Assembly (NCBI GenBank): GCA_050246875.1
Contig: JBFWVF010000003.1
Span: 62,001 to 126,000, forward strand
Length of the DNA: 64,000 nt
Direction: 5' to 3'
From: SHWB01 sp050246875
GTDB lineage: Bacteria > Pseudomonadota > Alphaproteobacteria > UBA6615
This document shows, in pieces, positions 17,777-27,068 of the stretch (position 1 is the stretch's first letter; every line of letters starts with the position of its first letter). A model generated the notes under the pieces. The model made no database searches and was not told where the DNA came from. It saw only the letters and a list, made by a program, of their open reading frames with translations. The position numbers were made by a program, and so were the translations under genes.

Positions 17777-18805
17777 TCAGTTCACCATCATCTTGAGGGC
17801 GAGCTGGACGTTCGCCGGGTCGGGGCGCAGCTCGCCGGCGTGGATGCGCCGCGTGATCTCCACCACCGCCGCATTGGCCGGCGCCGCCTCGCCGCGCGCG
17901 GCGAAGTCCTCGACGATGAGGCCGTTGATCATGTCGACTTCGCTGTAGCGGCCCTTGATGTGGTCCTGCTGCACGCAGTCGCGCGCCGCCGGGCCGACGT
18001 CGCGCGTCAGCTTGTCGAGCAGCTTCTCGAGCAGCCGGTTGGTGTCCTTCACCTCCTCGGCGCTGAGGCCGAAGATCGGCTGGATGGTGTGGCCGCGCCG
18101 CTGGCCGGCGGTAAGCGCCTCGGTGCCGGCCTGCATCAGCAGTTCGCGCACGCCCGGCGTCTTGAAGCAGTCGTAGAGGTTGATGCCGGCCAGCGCGAGC
18201 GGGCCGAGGCACATCGAGTTGACGACCAGCTTCATCCACTTCGCCGACATGATGTCGGTCGAGACGGACACCTTGCCGACATTGCGCAGCAGCGCCGCGA
18301 TCTCCTCCTCGCGGCCGCTCGTCGAGGGGTGCACGCTGCCGACGCCGAACCAGGTGTGCGGCGGCGGATTGTTGCGCTGGACGATGCCGGGAATGAAGAT
18401 CTCGGACGACATCTCGAGCACGCAGCCGACGGTGCGCTCGGGGCCGACGATGGCGGCGATGTCGTCGACCGTCATGGCGTTCTGCACGCCGACCAGCAGG
18501 CCGTCGTCGGCCAGATGCGGCTTGATCAGCTCGGCCGCCCAGCGCGTGTCGTAGGCCTTCACCAGCAGCAGGACGTAGTCGAACTTGCCGGTCATCGTCG
18601 CCAGGTCGCAGAGGTGGTAGGCGCGGACGGGGACGTGCACCTCCTCGTTCGGCATGCGGATGCGCAGGCCCTCCTTGCGCATGGTCTCGACATGCGCCGG
18701 CCACTGGTCGATCAGCACGACGTCGTGCCCGGTGCGGATCAGGTCCGCTGCCGCGCAGCTGCCGTTGGCGCCGGTTCCGAGTACGGCGATCTTCTTGTCT
18801 TTCAT
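17777..18805 (-). CDS. Ketopantoate reductase family protein (PanE/ApbA-like)
   Basis: A 342-residue NADPH-dependent 2-dehydropantoate 2-reductase family protein. The N-terminal Rossmann loop VLGTGANGSCAAADL is at residues 8-22. The catalytic Lys region SAKWMKLVVNSMCLGPLAL lies near residue 190 with its conserved Asn. The ATG at 18805 has GGAGGG upstream; the longer frame to 18898 is rejected because it adds unconserved Arg-rich sequence. In catabolic regions such paralogues often reduce other 2-keto acids, so a role in pantothenate synthesis is not certain. It stands alone, divergent from the ABC exporter genes. Confidence 0.87.
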   Translation of the reverse strand: MKDKKIAVLGTGANGSCAAADLIRTGHDVVLIDQWPAHVETMRKEGLRIRMPNEEVHVPVRAYHLCDLATMTGKFDYVLLLVKAYDTRWAAELIKPHLADDGLLVGVQNAMTVDDIAAIVGPERTVGCVLEMSSEIFIPGIVQRNNPPPHTWFGVGSVHPSTSGREEEIAALLRNVGKVSVSTDIMSAKWMKLVVNSMCLGPLALAGINLYDCFKTPGVRELLMQAGTEALTAGQRRGHTIQPIFGLSAEEVKDTNRLLEKLLDKLTRDVGPAARDCVQQDHIKGRYSEVDMINGLIVEDFAARGEAAPANAAVVEITRRIHAGELRPDPANVQLALKMMVN

Positions 18806-19104
18806 CCAGGCCCTCCAGCGCGACGGCGATCGACGGGCCCTTGCCGGTCCGTCACGGGGTCGCGGCGCAATCATAACCCAGCCGGCGCGAAACCGCATGG
18901 CGCCACCCGCAGGGCGGCCATGTGCGACCCGTGGGGCGGGCCGCCGCGCCGGCCGCGAGGGGGCTCGACGGCGCGGGCAGGAATGTGGTGGATTGGACCC
19001 ACGCTTCGAGCAGCATGGCCGGGGGGTCGGTGCACCGTGTCACGGGTGCCCGCCGGCTTCGGTCGTGCCTGCCCGCCCGCCAGGACCGCCGCAGCAGCCG
19101 ACCC
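18806..19104 (+). other. Intergenic region between divergent genes
   Basis: About 300 bases between the PanE-like gene and the ABC exporter. It must hold both promoters, but no clear -35/-10 pair stands out in the GC-rich sequence. The exporter reading frame stays open back to 18922, so its true start could lie here (ATG 18922 or 19015), but the residues encoded are low-complexity and not conserved-looking. No RNA gene or repeat is seen. Confidence 0.4.
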
Positions 19105-21033
19105 GTGAACGTATCGAGCCCCGCCAGCCCCGCCGCCGAACGATCCACTGTCACCGCCGCCGCCGCGCGACCGGTCAGCGCACGCGCCTACAAGGGCCTC
19201 GCGGGCGACGGCGAAGCGGCGGCAGACGGCGACATCGCGGTGCTGTGGCGCATCCTCCGCCTCGCCTTCCGCTATCCGTGGCGGCTCGCCGTCGCGGTCG
19301 GCGCGACGGTCGCCGCGGCGGTGTTCCAGCTCATGGTGCCGCAGCTTCTCGGGCACGCCGTCGACGGCGCGCTCGGCCTGCTCGGTTCGCAGGCGGTCAG
19401 CCGCGAGGTGGCGCGCGGCGCCCTTATCGACGCCGCCGTCGTGCTGCTGGCGGTGGCGGTGCTGCGCGGCGCCTTCACGCTGATCCACAACTACTACGGC
19501 GAGGCGATCAGCCACCTCATCGCCTACGACCTGCGGCTGGCCTTCTACAACCGCCTGCAGCACCTGAGCTACGCCTTCCACGACCGCGTGCATACCGGCG
19601 AACTGATCACGCGCGGCATGCTCGACCTCGAGGGCGTGCGGATGTTCATCCATACCGGCGCGCTGAAGGTCGTCCTGCTCGCCGTGCTGGTCGGTGCCGG
19701 CGCCTGGCTGCTGCTGTCGACCGATCTGCTGCTCGGCGCGCTCAGCCTCAGCTTCGTGCCCTTCGTCGCGTGGAACTCCGCCACCGCGCGCCTGCGGCTG
19801 CGCGCCCTGTGGCTCGCCCTGCAGGACCGCATGGCGGTGATCGGCCGCATCATGGACGAGAACCTCACCGGCATCCGCGTGGTCCGCGCCTTTGCCGCCG
19901 AACGGCACGAAATGGCCAAGTACGACGTCGCCGCCGCGGAGGCGATGGCGCTGGTCGGCCAGCGCATCCGTACCCGCGTCGGCTCGACGACCGTCGTCAC
20001 CTACGCCTATTTCGTCGCCATGGGCCTCGTGCTGTGGATCGGCGGCCAGCATGTGCTCGACGGGAACATGACGGTCGGCACGCTGACGACCTTCCTCGCC
20101 TTCATGACCATCCTGCAGATGCCGGTGCAGCAGATCGGCATGATCGTTAACGCCATCGCGCGGGCCTCGACCTGCGGCGGCCGCCTGTTCACGGTGCTCG
20201 ACCTGCAGCCCGACATCCGCGACCGCGAAGGCGCCCGGCCGCTCGCCGTCGACGGCGCCGTCGTCCGCTTCGAGAATGTCGGCTTCGCCTATGGCGGACC
20301 CGGAACGCCGGCGGCGCTGCGCGACATCAGCTTCGAGGTCCGGCGCGGCCGCTCGCTCGGCATCGTCGGGCCGCCGGGCAGCGGCAAGTCGACCATCGCC
20401 CACCTGCTGACGCGCTTCTACGACGTCGACAGCGGCCGCATCACCATCGACGGCCAGGATGTCCGCGACGTCACGCTGGCCTCGCTGCGCGGCGCCGTCC
20501 GCACGGTGGCGCAGGCGCCGCACCTGTTCACCACCTCGCTCGCCAACAACATCGCCTACGGCGATCCGTGGGTCGCCGACGATGCCATCGGCGACGCCGC
20601 CGCGCTGGCGCAGATCGACGGCTTCGTCGGTGGCCTGCCGGAAGGCTACGAAACGCTGGTCGGCGAGCGCGGCGTCTCGCTGTCGGGCGGCCAGAAGCAG
20701 CGCATCGCCATCGCCCGCACGGCCATGCTGCGCCCGTCGGTGCTCGTGCTCGACGACGCGACGGCGGCCGTCGACGCCGGCACCGAGCAGCGCATCCGCC
20801 AGGAGCTGGCCGTCCGCATGCGCGACTGCGCCACCATCATCATCTCCCACCGCCTCGGTGCGCTGCGCCAGGCCGACGAGATCGTCTTCCTGGAGGACGG
20901 CCGCATCGTCGAGCGCGGCAGCCACGATGCCCTGCTGGCGCTGGGCGGGCGCTACGCCGCGCTGCATGCGCTGCAGAGCACCGACGGCGCGCCCGGCCAC
21001 GCGACCGCGGCCGGGGCGGAGGCCGCGTCGTGA
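19105..21033 (+). CDS. ABC exporter half-transporter, subunit with degenerate ATP site
   Basis: A membrane-spanning domain with six helices fused to an ATPase domain, about 642 residues from the GTG at 19105 (ATGs at 18922 and 19015 are alternatives; none has a good ribosome site). Walker A GPPGSGKST is near 422, the signature LSGGQKQR is intact, and the H-loop ISHRL is present. After Walker B (VLVLDD) the catalytic Glu is replaced by Asp. This is the mark of one half of a heterodimeric exporter of the TM287/288 or LmrCD type. The next gene overlaps as GTGA and supplies the complementary half. Cargo unknown: lipid, drug or peptide. Confidence 0.9.
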   Translation: MNVSSPASPAAERSTVTAAAARPVSARAYKGLAGDGEAAADGDIAVLWRILRLAFRYPWRLAVAVGATVAAAVFQLMVPQLLGHAVDGALGLLGSQAVSREVARGALIDAAVVLLAVAVLRGAFTLIHNYYGEAISHLIAYDLRLAFYNRLQHLSYAFHDRVHTGELITRGMLDLEGVRMFIHTGALKVVLLAVLVGAGAWLLLSTDLLLGALSLSFVPFVAWNSATARLRLRALWLALQDRMAVIGRIMDENLTGIRVVRAFAAERHEMAKYDVAAAEAMALVGQRIRTRVGSTTVVTYAYFVAMGLVLWIGGQHVLDGNMTVGTLTTFLAFMTILQMPVQQIGMIVNAIARASTCGGRLFTVLDLQPDIRDREGARPLAVDGAVVRFENVGFAYGGPGTPAALRDISFEVRRGRSLGIVGPPGSGKSTIAHLLTRFYDVDSGRITIDGQDVRDVTLASLRGAVRTVAQAPHLFTTSLANNIAYGDPWVADDAIGDAAALAQIDGFVGGLPEGYETLVGERGVSLSGGQKQRIAIARTAMLRPSVLVLDDATAAVDAGTEQRIRQELAVRMRDCATIIISHRLGALRQADEIVFLEDGRIVERGSHDALLALGGRYAALHALQSTDGAPGHATAAGAEAAS

Positions 21034-22919
21034 CCGTCGCCACGACTACCCATCGCAGCGGCAGGCCTAGGCCGCCGCGCGCCATCGTCGGCTCGCAGAT
21101 CGACCGCGACGAGGAGATGTTCGGCAGGCTGTTCGACGGCCGCGTCGTGCGCCGCTTCCTCCAGTACGTCCGGCCGTACCGCCGCGAGGCGCTGCTGTCG
21201 GTCCTCGCCGTGCTGATCGTGACCGCGACGCAGCTCGCCATCCCCCTCGTTATCCGCCACGGCATCGACCACGTCATCGTCACCGGCAGCGGCGGCGAGG
21301 ACGTGCTGCTGCTGACCGTCGCCGTGTTCGCCGCCGTCATCACCGTCAACTACGCGGCGAGCTGGTGGCAGGACACGCTCGTCAGCGGCATCGGCGAGCG
21401 CGTGATCTTCGACCTGCGGCGCGCCATGTTCGCGCATCTGCAGGACGTGGCGCTGACCTTCATGGACCGCACCGAGGTCGGGCGCATGATGTCGCGCCTG
21501 CAGGGCGACGTGAACTCGCTGCAGGAATTCCTCGAGAACTCGATCTCGGCGATCGGCGACATCGTGCTGCTGTTCGGCATCGTCGCCATCATGCTGACGC
21601 TCAACTTCGAGCTCGGTCTGCTGACCCTGTCGGCCCTGCCGATCCTGCTGGTCATCCGCATCGTCTGGCTGCCGCGCGCGCGCAAGGTGTTCCAGCGGGC
21701 GCGCGAGACCAACTCCAGCGCCAACGGGGCGCTGGCCGAGGGCATCCATGCCGTCCGCACGGTGCAGGGCATGGATCGCCAGGCCGTCAACCTCGATCTC
21801 TACGACGACAAGGCGTACGAGAACCTGCGCGCCCATCTCCGCTCGGCCAGGTACGCGCAGGTCATGGTGCCGGTGGTCGACACGCTGACCGGCGCGGCGA
21901 TGGGCGTCGTGGTCGTGCTCGGCGGCACGCTGGTGCTCGACGGCGCCCTCGACGTCGGCGTGATGGTCGCCTTCCTGTTCTACGTGCAGCGCTTCTTCGA
22001 TCCGATCCGCTCGCTGACCATCCAGTACAGCGTGATGCAGCGGGCCATGGCCTCGGGCAAGCGCATCTTCGAGGTGCTCGACGTGCCGCTGGCCATCGTC
22101 GACAAGCCCGACGCCCACGATCCGGCCACTGCCAGGGGCGCGATCGAGTTCCGCGACGTCAGCTTCTCCTACGTCGCGGGGCAGCCGGTCCTCCGCCAGG
22201 TCAGCTTCGCCGTCGCGCCCGGCGAGGTCGTCGCACTGGTCGGCCCGACGGGCTCGGGCAAGACCAGCATCACCGCCCTGCTGCATCGCTTCTACGAGGT
22301 CGACGAGGGCGCCATCCTGATCGACGGCGTCGACGTGCGCGACTGGGCCAAGGCGGCCCTCGGCCGTCACATCGCCATGGTGCTGCAGGACCCCTTCCTG
22401 TTCACCGGCACGATCTTCGAGAACATCCGCTACGCCAAGTCAGGCGCCACCCGTGACGATGTCGAGCGGGCCGCCCGCGCGGTCGGCGCGCACGACTTCA
22501 TCATGCGGCTGGCCGACGGCTACGACACCGTGCTCGACCAGCAGGGCCGCAACCTCTCCTTCGGGCAGCGCCAGCTCATCAGCTTCGCCCGCGCGCTGGT
22601 GGCGGATGCGCGCATCCTCATCCTCGACGAGGCCACGGCGAACATCGACAGCTATACCGAACGGCAGATCCAGGTGGCGCTGCAGCGCCTGCTGCGCGGC
22701 CGCACCGGCATCGTCATTGCCCATCGCCTCGCCACGGTGCGCGGCGCCGACCGGACGATCGTGCTGCAAGAAGGTCGCATCGTCGAGACGGGCACGCATG
22801 CCGCCCTGCTGGCCAGGGGCGGCCTCTATGCCCGCCTCTACGCCTACAACTATGCATCCTTCGACGACATCCCGGCCGACCTCGTACGCGATGCGGTGGC
22901 CGCGACCATGCGGACCTGA
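21030..22919 (+). CDS. ABC exporter half-transporter, subunit with canonical catalytic Glu
   Basis: A 629-residue partner of the preceding exporter. Six membrane helices are followed by an ATPase domain with Walker A GPTGSGKTS near 406, Walker B ILILDEATANID with the catalytic Glu, and H-loop IAHRL. Its signature is LSFGQRQL, not LSGGQ. Pairing this Walker A/B with the partner's intact signature gives one competent site; the reverse pair gives the degenerate site. The GTG start overlaps the previous TGA. The two therefore form an inner-membrane heterodimer. Confidence 0.92.
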   Translation: MTVATTTHRSGRPRPPRAIVGSQIDRDEEMFGRLFDGRVVRRFLQYVRPYRREALLSVLAVLIVTATQLAIPLVIRHGIDHVIVTGSGGEDVLLLTVAVFAAVITVNYAASWWQDTLVSGIGERVIFDLRRAMFAHLQDVALTFMDRTEVGRMMSRLQGDVNSLQEFLENSISAIGDIVLLFGIVAIMLTLNFELGLLTLSALPILLVIRIVWLPRARKVFQRARETNSSANGALAEGIHAVRTVQGMDRQAVNLDLYDDKAYENLRAHLRSARYAQVMVPVVDTLTGAAMGVVVVLGGTLVLDGALDVGVMVAFLFYVQRFFDPIRSLTIQYSVMQRAMASGKRIFEVLDVPLAIVDKPDAHDPATARGAIEFRDVSFSYVAGQPVLRQVSFAVAPGEVVALVGPTGSGKTSITALLHRFYEVDEGAILIDGVDVRDWAKAALGRHIAMVLQDPFLFTGTIFENIRYAKSGATRDDVERAARAVGAHDFIMRLADGYDTVLDQQGRNLSFGQRQLISFARALVADARILILDEATANIDSYTERQIQVALQRLLRGRTGIVIAHRLATVRGADRTIVLQEGRIVETGTHAALLARGGLYARLYAYNYASFDDIPADLVRDAVAATMRT

Positions 22920-22939
22920 GCGACGCACGGCCCCCGGGG

Positions 22940-24055
22940 TTACTCGGCGAGGCACAGCCCGTGGTCGGGGCGGAAGGTCAGGTGGACCGACTGTCCCGGC
23001 TCCAGCCGCTCGTAGTGATCGATCTGGATATTGAGTTCGTGGCGGCCGACGCGCACCCGGCACTCGAGGAAACTGCCGAGATAGACCGTGTCGATCACCG
23101 TTCCCGACAGGAGGTTGGCGCCGTCGGCCGTACTCGGCGGCGCGGCGTGGAGGCCGATATCCTCAGGCCGCAGGCTGATGTGGATGGGTGCGCCGACCGC
23201 GACGCTCTCGCCGCCAGCCGCCCGCAGGCGCACCGGGGGCGCCCCGTCGCCGACTGGCACCTCGACGTCGCAGAGATCGCCGCTGCGGCCGCGCAGCACG
23301 CCCTCGAGCAGGTTGGCGACGCCGATGAAGTTGGCGACGAAGGTATTAGCCGGCCGCGTGTAGATGGCCTCGGGGTCGCCGATCTGCTGGATCACGCCAC
23401 GGTTCATCACGACGACGCGGTCGCTCATCGCGAGCGCCTCGGACTGGTCGTGCGTGACATAGATCGAGGTGATGCCGACCTCGTGCTGCAGGCGCACCAG
23501 TTCGGTCCGCATCTGCTCGCGCAGCTTGGCATCGAGATTCGACAGCGGCTCGTCGAACAGCACCACGCGCGGCTCGTAGACGATGGCGCGGGCGAGCGCG
23601 ACGCGCTGGCGCTGGCCGCCGGACAGCTTCGTCGCGTAGCGGTCGGCGAGGTGACCGAGGCCGACGAGATCGAGCGCCTTCGTGGTCCGCTCGCGGATGA
23701 CCGCCGACGATGCGCGCCGCACGCGCAGCCCGTAGGCGACATTGTCGAATACCGTCATGTGCGGCCACACGGCGTAGCTCTGGAACACCATGCCGATGTT
23801 GCGTTCCTCGGGATCGAGGAACAGGCCGCGCTCCGCCGCGACCACGACGTCGCCGCCGATGCGGATCTCGCCGGCGTCCGGGCGCTCGAGGCCGGCGATG
23901 CAGCGCAGCGTCGTCGTCTTGCCGCAGCCCGAGGGCCCGAGCAGCGTGACGAATTCGCCTTCGGCGACGTCGAGGCTGACGTTGTGGACCGCCTTCTCCG
24001 CGCCGAAGAACTTGTTCAGCCCGTCGAGCGCCACCATCGGCGCGCCGCCACTCAT
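22940..24055 (-). CDS. ABC transporter ATP-binding protein (FbpC/PotA type), copy 2
   Basis: A 371-residue importer ATPase. Walker A GPSGCGKTT is at about 38-46, signature LSGGQRQR, Walker B VVLFDEPLSNLDAKLREQMR, H-loop YVTHDQ. A C-terminal TOBE/OB regulatory domain starts near residue 240. ATG 24055 overlaps the stop of the paralogous upstream ATPase (ATGA). It is the last gene of the iron/polyamine-type importer operon. Having two such ATPases for one fused permease suggests a heterodimeric motor. Confidence 0.9.
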   Translation of the reverse strand: MSGGAPMVALDGLNKFFGAEKAVHNVSLDVAEGEFVTLLGPSGCGKTTTLRCIAGLERPDAGEIRIGGDVVVAAERGLFLDPEERNIGMVFQSYAVWPHMTVFDNVAYGLRVRRASSAVIRERTTKALDLVGLGHLADRYATKLSGGQRQRVALARAIVYEPRVVLFDEPLSNLDAKLREQMRTELVRLQHEVGITSIYVTHDQSEALAMSDRVVVMNRGVIQQIGDPEAIYTRPANTFVANFIGVANLLEGVLRGRSGDLCDVEVPVGDGAPPVRLRAAGGESVAVGAPIHISLRPEDIGLHAAPPSTADGANLLSGTVIDTVYLGSFLECRVRVGRHELNIQIDHYERLEPGQSVHLTFRPDHGLCLAE

Positions 24056-25188
24056 GGCTGCACCGCCAGGGAGTGGTCGGGATCGAGCCGCAGCCAGACG
24101 CGCTCGCCGGTCCGCAGCCGGGTACGGGGGTGCGCCAGCACCTTCCACTCGAAGTCGCCCCAGCGAACGCGACAGTCGACGCTGGAGCCAAGGAAGACGG
24201 CCTGCGTCACCTCGCCTTCGAGACAGGTGTCATCGGTCTTGTCGCGCAACGCCCGCACGTTCTCGGGCCGCACGGAGAGGATGGCCTCGCTGCCCGCCGC
24301 GACCCCGGCGCCGAGGCGGCAGGGCACGCGCACGGGCGCGCCACCGTTGCCGATCTCGACCGCACCCGCACCGCCCGCAACGCCATCGGTCACCCGGCCC
24401 TTCAGCAGGTTGGCGACGCCGATGAAGTTGCTGACGTAGCCGTTGACCGGCCGACTGTAGATGTCGAGCGGGCTGCCGCGCTGCTCGATGCGACCCTTGC
24501 TCATGACGATGATCTCGTCGCTCATCACCAGCGCCTCGGCCTGATCGTGGGTGACGTAGACGGAGGTGATGCCGACCTCGTTCTGGATGCGCTTGAGCTC
24601 GACGCGCATCTGCTCGCGCAGCTTGAGGTCGAGGTTGGACAGCGGTTCGTCGAACAGCAGCAGGCGCGGCTGCGAGACGATGGCGCGGGCCAGCGCGGCG
24701 CGCTGCTGCTGGCCGCCCGACAGTTGCGTCGCCAGCTTGCCGGCCATCGTGTCGAGGCCGACCAGACGCAGCACCGCGGCGACCCGGTCGCCGATCTCGT
24801 CGCGCGCGACGCTGCGGATTTCCAGCGGATAGGCGACGTTCTGCGCCACGGTCATGTGCGGCCAGATGGCGTAGCTCTGGAAGACCATGCCGATGTCGCG
24901 CTTCTCGGGCGCGAGGAAGATGCCCTCCTCGGGCGAGGTGTAGACGGCATCGCCGACACGGATGGAGCCGCCGTCGATGGCGTGCAGTCCGGCGATGCTC
25001 ATCAGCGTCGTCGTCTTGCCGCAGCCCGAGGGGCCGAGCAGGGTCACGAAACTGCCGCGCGGCGCGGCGAAGGAAATGCCGTCAACGGCGCGGTCGGTAC
25101 CGAACCATTTCACCAGGCCGCGCACCTCGAGATAGCGCTCGTCGGGCGCCGCGGCGGCGGTCGGTGTTGCGGGAATCACGGAAGTCAT
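24052..25188 (-). CDS. ABC transporter ATP-binding protein (FbpC/PotA type), copy 1
   Basis: A 378-residue importer ATPase with Walker A GPSGCGKTT near residues 53-61, signature LSGGQQQR, Walker B LLLFDEPLSNLDLKLREQMR and a C-terminal TOBE domain. It resembles its downstream neighbour throughout, including the LREQMR helix and SNFIGVANLL/ANFIGVANLL segment. The ATG at 25188 overlaps the permease stop by four bases. It drives the double-domain permease, alone or as a heterodimer with the next gene. Confidence 0.9.
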   Translation of the reverse strand: MTSVIPATPTAAAAPDERYLEVRGLVKWFGTDRAVDGISFAAPRGSFVTLLGPSGCGKTTTLMSIAGLHAIDGGSIRVGDAVYTSPEEGIFLAPEKRDIGMVFQSYAIWPHMTVAQNVAYPLEIRSVARDEIGDRVAAVLRLVGLDTMAGKLATQLSGGQQQRAALARAIVSQPRLLLFDEPLSNLDLKLREQMRVELKRIQNEVGITSVYVTHDQAEALVMSDEIIVMSKGRIEQRGSPLDIYSRPVNGYVSNFIGVANLLKGRVTDGVAGGAGAVEIGNGGAPVRVPCRLGAGVAAGSEAILSVRPENVRALRDKTDDTCLEGEVTQAVFLGSSVDCRVRWGDFEWKVLAHPRTRLRTGERVWLRLDPDHSLAVQP

Positions 25189-26936
25189 GCGGTCAGGGCC
25201 TCGCGACCGGCGAGCCGGCGGAAGACGAAGATGCAGACGAGCAGCACCACCGTCTGCGCCATCGACAGCGCCGCGGTGAGCGGTTCGTTCTCGAAGTTGG
25301 TCAGGTAGTAGACACCGACCGACAGGGTCTCCGTGCCGGTCGTGTAGAGGATGATCGAGATCGACAGCTCGCGCAGGAAGATGATGAACAGCAGCACCCA
25401 GCCGGCGAAGATGCCCGGCTTGAGAAGCGGGATGGTGATGCGGCGCAGGGTCGTGAACCACGAGGCGCCGGCCATGCGCGAGCTCTGATCGAGTTCCTCG
25501 GAGATCGCCAGCATGATCGACGAGATGTTGCGCTGGCCGTAGGGGAAGAAGCGCGTGATGTAGCCGAGCAGCAGGATCCACAGCGTCGCGTAGATCGGTG
25601 TCTTGATGTAGGTGACGAGCACGCCCATCGCCAGCACGATGCCGGGGAAGCCGATCGGGACGACGCAGAGGAAGTCGAGGAGGCGCGAGCCGAAGCCCTT
25701 GGTGCGGTGGATCATGTAGCTGACGACCAGCGCCAGCACCATGGCGATCGAGGCGCCGAGGAAGGCGAGGAAGAAGCTGTTGAAGATGCCGTTGGTGGCG
25801 GCGTCGATGGCGTCCGAGCGCCAGAAGAACAGCGTCTTCTCGTAATTGCGGAAGCTCATCGTCTCCGGAATGATCTCGGCCCGCCACACCGGATGCAGGC
25901 TGACGATGAACAGGCAGAGGATCGGCAGCACCACGGCGACGAGGATGTAGACGAGGTTGTAGGCCAGCGCCGCCCACTTCCAGCGGCCGAGGTCGAGCAC
26001 GTTGGGCCGGAAGCCCTTGCCGGTGACGGTGGTGAAGGAGCGCGGCGCGATGTAGCGCTGCTGGATCCAGATGAGGAACACGGTGATGGCGCCGAGCGAC
26101 ATCGCCATGGTCGCGCCGAGGTAGTGGTTGGCGTCGTCGCCGACGGCCTTCGAGAAGATCTGCGTCGTCAGCGTCTCCCAGCCGTAGGGCGCGCTGAGCT
26201 TGAACGGCACGCCGAATTCGCCGGCGCTGGTGACGAAGACGATGATGGCGCCCGAGAGGATGCCGGGCGCCACCAGCGGCAGCGTCACCGTCATGGTGGT
26301 GCGGAACAGGCTGGCGCCTGTCGTCCGCGCGCTGTCCTCCAGCGACGGGTCCATGCGGCGCAGCGAGCCGACGACGAACAGGTAGACGAGCGGGGCAAAG
26401 AAGATGCCCGTCACCCAGATGACGCCCCACAGGTTGTCGACGTTGAGCAGGTAGCCCTCGATGCCGAGGTACTCGCGCGCCCAGGTGTTGAGCAGGCCGG
26501 TCTTGGGCGAGGCCATGTTGTGCCAGGCGATGGCGCCGACGAACGGGCTGAGGAAGAACGGCACGAGGTTGTAGGGTTCGAGCCAGTCGCGCCCCGGGCA
26601 GTTGGTTCGGGCGTTGATCCACGCCAGCGACACGCCGAGGAACGTTGCCAGCGCCGTCGAGCCGGCGCTGATCAGCAGCGTGTTGAGGAAGGCCTTGGGG
26701 ATGATGCGGTCGGTGAACAGCGTCTCGTAGTTGCCGAGGCCCCAGGTCGTGTCCCAGCCATTGTCGTCGAGCACCTGGAAGCTGCTGACGAACAGCGTGA
26801 ACAACGGCAGCAGCACGGCCGCCGCGACGATGACGCTGACGATGACCGTCGCCAGCGTTTCCTGGGTCAGCAGGCCGCGCAGCCGGTTGGCGAGGCGCGC
26901 GCCGGCCGCCGTCGCCGGCAGGGTTTCAGTGCTCAT
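25185..26936 (-). CDS. Iron-type ABC transporter permease, two permease domains in one chain
   Basis: A 583-residue membrane protein with two fused permease halves, like FbpB/AfuB. Two EAA loops are visible: TTGASLFRTTMTVTLPLVAP in the first half and MAGASWFTTLRRITIPLLKP in the second. About twelve membrane segments. ATG 26936 is chosen because the residues before it (to 27017) look like a non-coding extension. It shares four bases with the ATPase gene and lies 132 bases after the binding-protein gene, separated by a strong hairpin. Substrate could be ferric iron, a polyamine, or a phosphonate-type compound. Confidence 0.9.
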   Translation of the reverse strand: MSTETLPATAAGARLANRLRGLLTQETLATVIVSVIVAAAVLLPLFTLFVSSFQVLDDNGWDTTWGLGNYETLFTDRIIPKAFLNTLLISAGSTALATFLGVSLAWINARTNCPGRDWLEPYNLVPFFLSPFVGAIAWHNMASPKTGLLNTWAREYLGIEGYLLNVDNLWGVIWVTGIFFAPLVYLFVVGSLRRMDPSLEDSARTTGASLFRTTMTVTLPLVAPGILSGAIIVFVTSAGEFGVPFKLSAPYGWETLTTQIFSKAVGDDANHYLGATMAMSLGAITVFLIWIQQRYIAPRSFTTVTGKGFRPNVLDLGRWKWAALAYNLVYILVAVVLPILCLFIVSLHPVWRAEIIPETMSFRNYEKTLFFWRSDAIDAATNGIFNSFFLAFLGASIAMVLALVVSYMIHRTKGFGSRLLDFLCVVPIGFPGIVLAMGVLVTYIKTPIYATLWILLLGYITRFFPYGQRNISSIMLAISEELDQSSRMAGASWFTTLRRITIPLLKPGIFAGWVLLFIIFLRELSISIILYTTGTETLSVGVYYLTNFENEPLTAALSMAQTVVLLVCIFVFRRLAGREALTA

Positions 26937-27020
26937 GGCCGTCACCGTCGCGGACAGGGAACGCTCGCCGCGAGCGTTCCGGACACGGACGGGGGCCTGC
27001 CGGCGCCCCGTCGGCACTCG

Positions 27021-27048
27021 CGGGGCCCGCCACGGGCGGCGGGCCCCG
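27021..27048 (-). terminator. Hairpin between binding-protein and permease genes
   Basis: A perfect 11-bp GC stem (27021-27031 with 27038-27048) and a six-base loop, placed after the binding-protein stop and before the permease start on the minus strand. No T-run follows, so it is more likely an mRNA-stabilising or attenuating hairpin that keeps binding-protein mRNA in excess than a full terminator. Confidence 0.55.
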
Positions 27049-27068
27049 TCTGCAGGCGGTCGCCGGTG

